In this document: piece after piece, positions 1 through 5,321 of the stretch | How the letters are laid out: the number at the start of each line of letters is the position of its first letter | Position numbering within the stretch: the first letter of the stretch is position 1 | NCBI GenBank assembly: GCA_035455185.1 | Contig: DATIFQ010000462.1 | Location: forward strand, 1 to 16,333 | Source of the DNA: JAEHDI01 sp035455185 | Lineage (GTDB): Bacteria; Acidobacteriota; Terriglobia; Bryobacterales; Bryobacteraceae | Reading direction: 5' to 3' | DNA length: 16,333 nt | Notes under the pieces: generated by a model | The model's input: only the letters and a program-made list of their open reading frames with translations | Databases searched by the model: none | Told to the model about the DNA's origin: nothing | Made by a program: the position numbers and the translations under genes

Positions 1-334
1 CTTCTCCAACTACCTCGACCTAGGATGGACGAAGCGCCACGAACGATCAGCCTGCGAGCGACAGCACTACCGCCCAACGTGGCCGTTCCTGCGCCTCCCA
101 GCCTCGCCACGCGCTTGTGCCGCTCCGTCCGGGCCTCGCGCCCTGCGTCAGCGTATGGGCTGGAAGGTCAACCACGAGCGGCTGGGTGCGTGCCGACCAA
201 ATCTCGGGAAATTCCGAGACAGCAAGAAGGTTTCTTGTTGCACAGATTGGTTATCATACAAGCCGATAACCCTGTACCAAATCGCTGACCGAAAGATAGG
301 GCGCGTTCTCGAAGTCAGTGATTTATTCTTGGGT
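1..334. other. Leader/intergenic stretch before PilZ gene
   Basis: No convincing gene is seen here. A reading frame continuous with the PilZ gene is open to the left edge, and an in-frame ATG at 155 exists, but the residues encoded before 335 are low in complexity and unlike PilZ proteins. The stretch contains three consecutive hairpins (202-271). It also contains an 18-base segment (155-172) that matches 1762-1779 at 17 positions; that second copy lies beside the small-RNA array. Confidence 0.4.
202..271 (+). promoter_or_regulatory. Three consecutive hairpins upstream of PilZ gene
   Basis: Three inverted repeats follow one another directly. The first is TCTCGG (202-207) with CCGAGA (214-219). 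The second has 9-bp arms at 220-228 and 232-240, with a perfect CAAGAA/TTCTTG core, one G-U pair and a 3-nt loop. The third is GGTTATC (249-255) with GATAACC (265-271) and a 9-nt loop. They end 63 nt before the preferred ATG at 335, so they would form a structured 5' leader if transcribed. No known riboswitch consensus was recognised, and no U-run follows any of them in either direction. Confidence 0.4.
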
Positions 335-742
335 ATGCTCTCTTCGACCGCCGTTGCGACCGCCGTTGCGACCGCCATTGAAAGGCGCAGAGGAAAGCGC
401 TACCTGCTGCGACTCGCCTGCCGAGTTACCTCTTGGGACGGGCACTTCGAGGAAATGCAGGGAACCACCGCCGACATCAGCCGAACGGGTGTGCGGGTCG
501 TCTTCCCGGACGAAGTCGCGCTGCCGATGTTGCACATTGGAGAAACTGCTTGCGTTCTGGTGGACCTGCCGCATAGTCCTTACTTCACTCCACGGCAACT
601 CGAATGCATGTGCAGGGTCGTTCGCATTGGCGACGAAGATCCCACAGGCCCGACAGCCGCCTTCGAGATTGTTCGCACCCGCGTTCGCGAGCGGAACGGT
701 GGGCTGGTAGACGGAGATCCCATCACCAAATTTCTTCAGTGA
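335..742 (+). CDS. PilZ-domain protein (probable c-di-GMP effector)
   Basis: A 135-residue product that is essentially one PilZ domain. Both signature motifs are visible: an arginine pair of the RxxxR type at about residues 18-22 and DxSxxG at 47-52 (DISRTG). These are the residues that bind cyclic di-GMP in the family, so the protein probably senses that messenger in the cytoplasm; its partner is unknown. No second domain is attached. The start at 335 is preferred because the domain begins right after it and the upstream residues look non-coding; the ATG at 155 would add 60 residues. The ribosome-binding site is weak. The first codons contain a 12-bp tandem repeat encoding a TAVA repeat. The gene is alone, preceded by three hairpins and followed by the minus-strand small-RNA array. 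Confidence 0.7.
   Translation: MLSSTAVATAVATAIERRRGKRYLLRLACRVTSWDGHFEEMQGTTADISRTGVRVVFPDEVALPMLHIGETACVLVDLPHSPYFTPRQLECMCRVVRIGDEDPTGPTAAFEIVRTRVRERNGGLVDGDPITKFLQ
346..380 (+). repeat. 12-bp tandem repeat, 2.9 copies
   Basis: The unit GACCGCCGTTGC occurs at 346-357 and 358-369, with a third, slightly changed, incomplete copy at 370-380. The period is a multiple of three, so it only varies the number of TAVA units at the N-terminus of the PilZ protein. Confidence 0.8.
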
Positions 743-784
743 AGCGAGGATGGGAAGGGGCCGTGCGGCGATGGCTAGCAGGGC

Positions 785-819
785 AAAAAAAAGGCCACCG
801 GCTTGGCGTCCCGATGGCC
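785..819 (-). terminator. Intrinsic terminator, cassette 1
   Basis: Read on the minus strand: a 9-bp stem GGCCATCGG/CCGGTGGCC with one U-G pair, a 9-nt loop, then eight T. On the plus strand the hairpin is not followed by T, so it does not serve the PilZ gene. Confidence 0.8.
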
Positions 820-901
820 TCTCTGGGAGCAGAAGATTTACCGGCGAACAGGACGGCTTTACTATGATGCGCCCTACCTCTGGCGCGCGCCGGTTCGCGT
901 A
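785..901 (-). ncRNA. Candidate small RNA, cassette 1
   Basis: A predicted transcript of about 117 nt starts near 901 and ends at the terminator 785-819. It carries a GGTAGGG box (complement of 872-878), followed by ATCATAG (complement of 862-868), both shared with cassette 4. A self-complementary GCGCGC stretch (about 882-891) lies near the 5' end. The promoter is the weakest of the set: the -10 is good (TAGCAT) but the -35 is not canonical. No RNA family was recognised. Confidence 0.5.
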
Positions 902-907
902 TCAAAA

Positions 908-936
908 ATGCTACGCTCCTAAATCCCGTCTTGATG
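908..936 (-). promoter_or_regulatory. Candidate promoter, cassette 1
   Basis: On the minus strand the -10 is TAGCAT (908-913), preceded by TTTAGGAGCG as in cassette 4. The hexamer 17 nt upstream is CATCAA (931-936), a poor -35. The call rests on alignment with cassettes 2 and 4. Confidence 0.4.
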
Positions 937-1117
937 TCTCTTTTTGAACAGTCCAACCGGCTTTTTTTTGTTCCGGGGCGGGCGGCACACGTCGGGGCGG
1001 CATGAGCGCGACTGGAAGGTTTGGAAGAGGGCCATCCTGCCGTCGATCAGGAACGGTTGAATTGAAAGGCAGCCTCGTTTCGCAAGGGTCGTGCAGTGAA
1101 CCGCGATTTTCTCTCAC

Positions 1118-1153
1118 AAAAAATGGCCACCGAACTTCTGAGATTCGATGGCC
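1118..1153 (-). terminator. Intrinsic terminator, cassette 2
   Basis: Minus strand: a 10-bp stem TTCGGTGGCC with GGCCATCGAA (one U-G pair), a 9-nt loop, one A, then six T. It uses the same GGCC(A)-type stem as cassettes 1 and 3. Confidence 0.8.
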
Positions 1154-1242
1154 TATCCTGAGTCTTCCGATTTGGTCTTGTCTCCGGGTTAGGCGGTCTC
1201 GACACTCTTGGGCTTGTGCGACGCGCCCTACCCGTAGCTGCC
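1118..1242 (-). ncRNA. Candidate small RNA, cassette 2
   Basis: A predicted transcript of about 125 nt runs from a start near 1242 to the terminator at 1118-1153. GGGTAGGGCG (complement of 1224-1233) lies 15 nt after the -10 box. The body between box and terminator is poorly conserved with the other cassettes, while promoter, box and terminator are kept, which is what a family of diverged small RNAs would show. Confidence 0.55.
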
Positions 1243-1248
1243 GAGGAG

Positions 1249-1277
1249 ATGTTACGCTCCTGCAATCCTGTTTTCAA
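1249..1277 (-). promoter_or_regulatory. Sigma70-type promoter, cassette 2
   Basis: Minus strand: -35 TTGAAA (1272-1277), exactly 17 nt of spacer, -10 TAACAT (1249-1254). The spacer ends in GCAGGAGCG, matching the TTTAGGAGCG of cassettes 1 and 4. Confidence 0.7.
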
Positions 1278-1370
1278 GTGCTTTTGGAACAGTCGAGCAA
1301 GTTTCTTTCGATCCGGCACCGTTGCACGGGCGGCTCGCGTTGAGGCGATTGGGCGGCGGCTTCAAGACAG

Positions 1371-1400
1371 AAAAAGGCCACCGCTGGTCGACCGGTGGCC
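1371..1400 (-). terminator. Intrinsic terminator, cassette 3
   Basis: Minus strand: a perfect 8-bp stem GGCCACCG/CGGTGGCC (arms 1393-1400 and 1376-1383), a 9-nt loop and five T. Confidence 0.8.
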
Positions 1401-1433
1401 TAATGTGGAGGAGTTTCGTATCTTCGTACAGTC
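1371..1433 (-). ncRNA. Candidate small RNA, cassette 3 (short)
   Basis: A predicted transcript of only about 60-65 nt, from a start near 1433 to the terminator at 1371-1400. It lacks the GGTAGGG box, and its promoter region does not share AGGAGCG, so it is the most diverged or truncated member. It may be a decayed copy whose terminator survived. Confidence 0.35.
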
Positions 1434-1439
1434 TCGGAA

Positions 1440-1469
1440 ATGATCCTACTGTTCCGTTTCTTCTGTCAA
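1440..1469 (-). promoter_or_regulatory. Candidate promoter, cassette 3
   Basis: Minus strand: a perfect -35 TTGACA (1464-1469). The best -10 is GATCAT (1440-1445) after 18 nt, a four-of-six match. The element is recognisable but weaker than in cassettes 2 and 4. Confidence 0.45.
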
Positions 1470-1520
1470 GCTCATTTTTCACATCTAGGGATGCGGCAAT
1501 CACCACGGCGGCTGAACACG

Positions 1521-1554
1521 AAAAAGGCCAGTGAATCGGAGGCGTTCACTGGCC
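1521..1554 (-). terminator. Intrinsic terminator, cassette 4
   Basis: Minus strand: a perfect 10-bp stem GGCCAGTGAA/TTCACTGGCC, a 9-nt loop and five T. Both arms differ from the GGCCACCG-type stem of the other cassettes in a compensating way. Confidence 0.85.
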
Positions 1555-1684
1555 CGCTCGCAATCATAATCTTCGGTCAGCGGGTTGGTGCCCGATGGCC
1601 TCGTGAGGGCAAGGTGTAGGAATTAGCGGACCTGCTGAGTCTCTCTATGATCCACCCTACCCAAGTTGCGCCAAAATTGGCGTG
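1521..1684 (-). ncRNA. Candidate small RNA, cassette 4
   Basis: A predicted transcript of about 160 nt and the best-supported member. It begins with a small palindromic hairpin (1669-1682, CGCCA/TGGCG). This is followed by GGGTAGGG (complement of 1655-1662) and GATCATAG (complement of 1645-1652), then two 3' hairpins. The first of these (about 1577-1600) aligns with the terminator of cassette 1 but has two mispairs and no U-run. The second (1521-1554) is a perfect terminator. No open reading frame with a ribosome-binding site is evident inside it. Confidence 0.6.
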
Positions 1685-1690
1685 GAAAGG

Positions 1691-1719
1691 ATATTACGCT
1701 CCTAAACTCTGTTTGTCAA
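1691..1719 (-). promoter_or_regulatory. Near-consensus sigma70 promoter, cassette 4
   Basis: Minus strand: -35 TTGACA (1714-1719, six of six), 17-nt spacer, -10 TAATAT (1691-1696, five of six). This is the strongest promoter in the window. It lies downstream of the terminase-like gene and faces the array, with no coding sequence behind it. Confidence 0.8.
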
Positions 1720-1842
1720 GTCAACTTTATTTCGCTCCGGGACCGGGGCGCGGGCGGCTGAATGGGCTGGAAGGACAACGCGTGCCAGCGCCCAGCACTG
1801 GAATCCTGCAGGATCACGCGCTTCTTCTGCGCCGCCAAGCCT

Positions 1843-2568
1843 TCACCAGAGGATTCGCGGCTCTGTCGGCCTGTGGACGCCATCCCCGCCCTCGTCCACG
1901 GTCCAATTGCCTTCCCTCGGCGCATCGTCCATCGAAGTGTCCGTCGGTTGTTGCACTTGCTCCGCTGAGTGTAGCGTGAAGTGCCGCTCGGCGATCTGCT
2001 CTGCCGGGATGCCTGCAGTCTCCTGGGCCTTGAGCGCATCCTCGACCGAGGCGTGCTGCATACGGTCCAGAGCCTCGACCACGCGCACTGCCGTATTCAT
2101 GTCCCACTTCACCGGCTTGACGACTCGGTTGGTGATGTGAAGACGCTGGCCGTCTGCCGTGATCTCCGTTTTCTCGGTGACCATCTCTTCTTCCAGCGGC
2201 CACGTCAGCATGCGCTGAGCGCGTTCCAGCAGCAGATTCTTAACCTGTTCGGCCTCTTCGCGCCGCTGTAACTCGCGTTCAAGACGACGCTGGGCCGCTC
2301 TCGCGCGCAGCTTCTCGAAGCGGGCGAGGTTTAGCTCCTCATTGTGCCGGTCCCAGGCGTCGGCGCGCTCAACCCAGTTCCAGCGAGAGGCGATCCGCTC
2401 GATGTTCCTGACCGAGCACCGAACTTCCTCCGAAGTTTTACCGAAGCTCCGATTATTCGGCCCGAGGCGCAAGTAGACCTGGAAATGGCTGTAGGTTTTG
2501 GCACTTTCGTTCTTCATGCGCAGCCAAGGCCGCGCCTGCTTCTCTTCGCTCACGGCCACACCCGCCAT
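1843..2568 (-). CDS. Phage terminase-small-subunit-like / HTH protein
   Basis: A 241-residue cytoplasmic protein. Residues about 22-75 form a putative helix-turn-helix region ending in WNWVERADAWDRH (63-75). That pattern is common in phage proteins related to terminase small subunits, which recognise DNA ends for packaging. Residues about 76-120 are a highly charged helix, probably a coiled coil, and the C-terminus is acidic and low in order. I rely on memory of the motif, so the family call is tentative. The start at 2568 has no clear ribosome-binding site; starting at the internal Met18 would still keep the HTH. It is a lone gene: no large terminase, portal or capsid gene is in the window. 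It fits a prophage remnant inside the tRNA-Leu-associated island. The candidate small-RNA array lies directly downstream on the same strand. Confidence 0.5.
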   Translation of the reverse strand: MAGVAVSEEKQARPWLRMKNESAKTYSHFQVYLRLGPNNRSFGKTSEEVRCSVRNIERIASRWNWVERADAWDRHNEELNLARFEKLRARAAQRRLERELQRREEAEQVKNLLLERAQRMLTWPLEEEMVTEKTEITADGQRLHITNRVVKPVKWDMNTAVRVVEALDRMQHASVEDALKAQETAGIPAEQIAERHFTLHSAEQVQQPTDTSMDDAPREGNWTVDEGGDGVHRPTEPRILW

Positions 2569-3328
2569 GACCCGGTCCGGCGCAATTCGTCCCGAATTCC
2601 GTCCGGTTGGCCCTCCCGCCGCCCGAGTCTCACTGGGATTTGATTTCTAGATCCGATTATGCCCTGGATCGCGGCGCAAGAAAAGCCCTCTCTACCCGTT
2701 CTGTCGCTCCAGAGACCCGGCAGCAACGCACACCTGCGGCCAAGACCTGGGGGACCGGGCTGGCGGGGGGCTGCGGTCCGCTACGGCCTCCCTCTGTTCG
2801 CTTACCAGCCTCACGCCACCCTGATTGTTAGGACTGCCGTGTACCAATTATGTACCACGGGTCTGCTTTTTTGCCTTTTCTGGCATTTCTGCGCCCTTAG
2901 CCGGTCAATAACTTGCGTGTTTTCAATCGGGTTCAGTAATTCGACCCCCTCCTCCAGCACCATCATTGTAAGGGAGTTGTACGATCCTGACGCTCCTCGT
3001 TCTGGACTTCGGAAGGGGCCAGTGTGCCCGGAAGTGTGCCCAGATGCTCCAAGTGGTGCTGTACCCACTCGGCAGCGGGGTCTAGATGCCGGTCGCTCAC
3101 GATATTGGGGGAGTTGTCGATCCAACCCGCCACGTCTCGCAGCCCGCAGCGTCCGATGAGCCCCGTAGAAACCCGCAGCGTTGTGCATTCATTCGGAACT
3201 ACTGCTCCAGTACCGAGCACGCCCGGTACTATCCCTAACCGTGTTCTAGGCCCATTTGCGAACCCAGCCTGCCGGTTAACGATGAATAGGAAAGGACGCC
3301 GTATGGGCGCAGGCGGAGGGGATCACCA
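2569..3328. other. Gene-poor stretch with tRNA-end scar
   Basis: No protein gene is convincing. Open frames on both strands overlap each other, lack ribosome-binding sites and have arginine/proline-rich, low-information products. The stretch contains a TGTACCA direct repeat (two copies near 2839-2857) and the tRNA 3'-end copy at 2940-2962. It reads as decayed mobile-element sequence. Confidence 0.4.
2940..2962 (+). repeat. tRNA 3'-end copy (attachment-site scar)
   Basis: The sequence reads as the end of a tRNA: T-loop TTCGACC (2940-2946), T-stem 3' strand CCCTC (2947-2951), acceptor 3' strand CTCCAGC (2952-2958), discriminator A and CCA (2960-2962). The 5' strand of the T-stem is absent, so this is only a 3' fragment. 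The same end recurs, with a 3-nt deletion, at 3791-3805, attached to a tRNA-Leu(CAA) anticodon arm. Such 3'-end duplicates are left by integrases that insert into tRNA genes. Confidence 0.6.
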
Positions 3329-3592
3329 ATGAGAGTGGCGGTGAAGATGACAAATCAGAAACCGAGAACAGCGCGGTCGATGGGCCTCAGTGATGAAGAG
3401 GTCGCCAAGATGCTGGGCATCCGCCTAGAGCGGCTTGTCAATGCCCTTGACGAAGCAGGGCTATGTCGATGCCCTCGGCGAAGTGGGGCTATGTCGATGT
3501 CCGAAGAAGGTGACACCGGTGTCGGCCCTTTCGGCTATCGCCGGGAGGATTCTGTTCCTTCGACTTCAGGCGGGCCTGATTCTGCACGATGA
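3329..3592 (+). CDS. Small hypothetical protein, probably frameshifted
   Basis: An 87-residue frame with a good ribosome-binding site (GGAGGGG, 7 nt before ATG). Its first half looks like a real small DNA-binding protein: residues about 20-42 (LSDEEVAKMLGIRLERLVNA) could be one helix-turn-helix of the excisionase/sigma-like kind. Just after it a 28-bp direct duplication (3451-3478 and 3479 onward) shifts the frame. The residues ...GLCRCP occur once in this frame and again in the frame of the second copy, so the C-terminal half here is probably not ancestral. It is the only plausible gene between the two tRNA-end scars. Function is unknown, and it may be dead. Confidence 0.35.
   Translation: MRVAVKMTNQKPRTARSMGLSDEEVAKMLGIRLERLVNALDEAGLCRCPRRSGAMSMSEEGDTGVGPFGYRREDSVPSTSGGPDSAR
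3451..3499 (+). repeat. 28-bp direct duplication within small ORF
   Basis: CGAAGCAGGGCTATGTCGAT at 3451 recurs as CGAAGTGGGGCTATGTCGAT at 3479. The period of 28 is not a multiple of three and changes the reading frame of the ORF starting at 3329. Confidence 0.75.
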
Positions 3593-3745
3593 ACGCCTTG
3601 ATCTCGTCTGCCATCGACAACGTCTCGGCGGCGGTGTGCCTCCCGGTGTACCCGAAGCCGGGTGGCGCCGTGATTCTCTGTGTTCTACAAGCCGCTGAAA
3701 ATGGGGCTTTGCCACCGGCCGGAGCCGCGTCCAATCACCCCGAGA

Positions 3746-3805
3746 TGGGACTCAAAATCCCGCGATCTTTTACTGGTCATGGGGGTTCAACCCCCTCCAG
3801 CACCA
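3746..3805 (+). pseudogene. tRNA-Leu(CAA) 3' portion (attR-like remnant)
   Basis: Reading left to right: anticodon stem TGGGA (3746-3750), loop CTCAAAA with anticodon CAA (3753-3755), stem TCCCG (3758-3762). A class II variable arm GATC/GGTC (3764-3767 and 3775-3778) follows, then T-stem GGGGG (3781-3785), loop TTCAACC, CCCTC, and the end CAGCACCA. Compared with the copy at 2940-2962 the acceptor strand has lost three bases, and no acceptor 5' strand or D-arm is found upstream of 3746. It is therefore a 3' fragment of a tRNA-Leu gene, not a working tRNA. An intact copy is expected to the left, outside the window. It marks the probable right boundary of the integrated region; a chromosomal-looking gene starts 38 nt later. 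Confidence 0.65.
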
Positions 3806-3842
3806 TAATGACTTGGCGGGAACTTCTGGAAGGGTTTTCACT

Positions 3843-4610
3843 ATGAGATCGTACGTGTGGTCGTTCAGGCGGGCTGCGTTGCTTGCGATGATCCTCTCGC
3901 TTCCGCTTTCAGCGAGCGATCGACAGAAAGGAATTTACGTCTCAACTTCAGATTCCATACTTCCGCACATTGCCGACGGCAACGGTTGGAAAACGCTCAT
4001 CACATTGGTCAACACGCGTTCTGTGGACGTTCAGTACACTCTGGCGTTCCATTCCAGTCCGGCGGGTCAACCGTGGAAATTGAACATTGCCGGGCTCGGT
4101 GCTGTCAGCACGATCTCCGGAACCATCCCGATCGGCGGATCTGTGTTCTTCGAGACTACCAACCCACCTGGCGCGACATCCGTAGGCTGGGCAGAGCTTG
4201 AAGACAACTACGATCGCGTTGCGGGCATGGCCGTCTTTCGATTTTCCCCCGAAGGCCTCCAGGACACGGAAGCCGTCGTGCCGTTTGCGAACAAATACGA
4301 TACTGACTTCTACATTCCATTTGACAACCGAGCCGGGTTCGTCACCTCGATTGCAATCGTAAATCCCTCGTCGCACGATGTGGCTGAGGTATTCATTGAG
4401 TTCCGGGACTTGAAGGGACAGCGAATCCTTCAAGAGACGATTACGTTGCAGCCGCTTGAGCATCTTCCGTTTTCAACTATTCAGAGATTTTCCGCAACCG
4501 CTGACAAGAATGGCGTGATTGAATTTACAAGCGTTCGGGGAGTCTCCGCCTTAGGAATCCGGTTCAATCCCCGCTTTTCGTTCACGTCGGTGCACGCTCT
4601 GAGCAAGTGA
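3843..4610 (+). CDS. Secreted beta-rich protein of unknown function
   Basis: A 255-residue protein with an N-terminal signal peptide (arginines at 9-10, hydrophobic core about 11-22, cleavage probably near ASA-SD), so it is exported. The mature part alternates short beta strands and looks like two immunoglobulin-like or similar beta-sandwich modules: about residues 28-120, and 155-255 beginning FYIPFDNRAGFVTSIAIVN. Both modules contain a phrase on integrity in time or place (TLITLVNTRS and TSIAIVNPSS), suggesting an internal duplication. I do not recognise a named family; similar secreted proteins are frequent in acidobacteria. The ATG at 3843 has GGAAGGG 8 nt upstream; an upstream in-frame ATG at 3813 would spoil the signal peptide. 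It begins just right of the tRNA-Leu remnant, so its promoter may overlap the island edge. Confidence 0.7.
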   Translation: MRSYVWSFRRAALLAMILSLPLSASDRQKGIYVSTSDSILPHIADGNGWKTLITLVNTRSVDVQYTLAFHSSPAGQPWKLNIAGLGAVSTISGTIPIGGSVFFETTNPPGATSVGWAELEDNYDRVAGMAVFRFSPEGLQDTEAVVPFANKYDTDFYIPFDNRAGFVTSIAIVNPSSHDVAEVFIEFRDLKGQRILQETITLQPLEHLPFSTIQRFSATADKNGVIEFTSVRGVSALGIRFNPRFSFTSVHALSK

Positions 4611-4994
4611 GGCGAGTCTGGGATCAACTCGGCCGCCGCCTGCCCAGCGAGTGCCGGCAGGTAGTACTGGGTTCGCCCGCCCTTGTAGAGCCAGTCACCG
4701 GCGTGCTTCTCGCCCTTGCCTTTGGTACCGCATACAGTGTTCGCCTTCCACCTTCGGTGTGCTCGTCCGGGCTGCCACGCGGTGTTCGAACCGGGATGCG
4801 CGGATCCAGCCTGTTTCAGGTTGACACGCCGGTGAGACACCAAAGTGTTTCAGGTTGTGTCTCATACGTTTCCCCAACAGACCTGAACGAAAACAAGTCT
4901 CCCATTCTCAACATGCTAAGGTTCTCCCCGCATTTGGCCTGAGCCCTGCTCTATCATCCGTAGAACTTAATCTCTCACCGGGGGGAGACACCCA
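4611..4994. other. Intergenic stretch with IS-end-like repeats
   Basis: No supported gene. A minus-strand frame (4481-4843) overlaps the end of the preceding gene and has no ribosome-binding site; its residues encoded by 4620-4760 look more protein-like than chance but match nothing I know. The repeats at 4812-4864 are the clearest structure. A possible -10 for the next gene is TAGAAC at 4961-4966. Confidence 0.4.
4812..4864. repeat. Interleaved direct and inverted repeats, possible IS end
   Basis: TGTTTCAGGTTG occurs at 4812-4823 and 4846-4857 (period 34). TGAGACAC (4833-4840) is matched by its inverse GTGTCTCA (4857-4864). Multiple short repeats mixed like this are typical of insertion-sequence termini such as those of the IS21 group, where the transposase binds several sites. 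No transposase gene is in the window, so this would be a solo end. Confidence 0.4.
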
Positions 4995-5198
4995 ATGATT
5001 TCCGAGAGGATCTTCGAAGCGCCCTCAACCAAAGAACGGCTTGAGACCGGCTTCGCACTCTTGCAGTCTATTCTGGAACAGCGGCTGGCCGCGGGGGATT
5101 CCGGGTTTGCCTGGGGCATTGAACGCTGCATTGTGGATTGCGAACTGGACCAGTTAGAGACCGATCTCTACTCGCTCAGACCGCCGCAGGCCAGCTAG
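4995..5198 (+). CDS. Small hypothetical protein
   Basis: A 67-residue, mostly helical, acidic protein with no signal peptide or membrane segment. It contains two cysteines (in ERCIVDCELD, about residues 43-52). The start is supported by a purine-rich GGGGGGAGA just upstream of the ATG, and TAGAAC (4961-4966) could be its -10 box. It stands alone between the IS-end-like repeats and the next secreted protein gene. No family is recognised; coding is plausible because the composition is balanced and the ribosome-binding site is good. Confidence 0.5.
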   Translation: MISERIFEAPSTKERLETGFALLQSILEQRLAAGDSGFAWGIERCIVDCELDQLETDLYSLRPPQAS

Positions 5199-5294
5199 CT
5201 CAGGCGCTCAAAAGGACCCGACGCTCCAGAAATTCCCGTTCGTAACTTAGAAGATCGGGGTGCCGTGCTTGGTCGGCTATGTCAACGGCAGGCC

Positions 5295-5300
5295 TAGAAT
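5295..5300 (+). promoter_or_regulatory. Candidate -10 box (TAGAAT)
   Basis: TAGAAT ends 21 nt before the ATG at 5322, leaving a leader of about 15 nt that contains the GAGGGGG ribosome-binding site. No good -35 is seen. The same hexamer precedes the genes at 9149 and 12346. Confidence 0.35.
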
Positions 5301-5321
5301 GAGTTCAGAGGGGGAACGGTT

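Larger units (their letters stand above)
743..1842. other. Non-coding block of tandem minus-strand cassettes
   Basis: There is no credible protein gene in this 1.1-kb stretch; its open frames are short and overlap on both strands. It is instead built of three to four diverged copies of one cassette, all facing minus. Each copy has an upstream segment rich in CGGGCGGC, a promoter with AGGAGCG just before the -10 box, a GGTAGGGYG box, and an AAAAAGGCC hairpin terminator. The promoters, transcripts and terminators are listed separately. Confidence 0.65.

Noticed and set aside
785..819. Terminator for the PilZ gene
   Set aside because: The T-run exists only on the minus strand, so the hairpin does not end plus-strand transcription in the usual way.
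780..1780. CRISPR array
   Set aside because: Repeats are long, diverged and unevenly spaced, carry promoters and terminators, and no cas gene is present.
780..1780. Type III toxin-antitoxin RNA or retron RNA
   Set aside because: No toxin or reverse-transcriptase gene lies beside the array, and the units each have their own promoter rather than forming one processed repeat transcript.
2811..3220. Minus-strand integrase C-terminus beside the tRNA scar
   Set aside because: The overlapping frames lack the conserved Arg-His-Arg-Tyr residues of tyrosine recombinases and have no ribosome-binding site.
3746..3805. Functional tRNA-Leu
   Set aside because: No acceptor 5' strand or D-arm is found upstream and the 3' acceptor strand is three bases short.
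4481..4843. Minus-strand 120-residue gene
   Set aside because: It overlaps the end of a well-supported plus-strand gene, has no ribosome-binding site and matches no family that I recognise; kept only as a remark.
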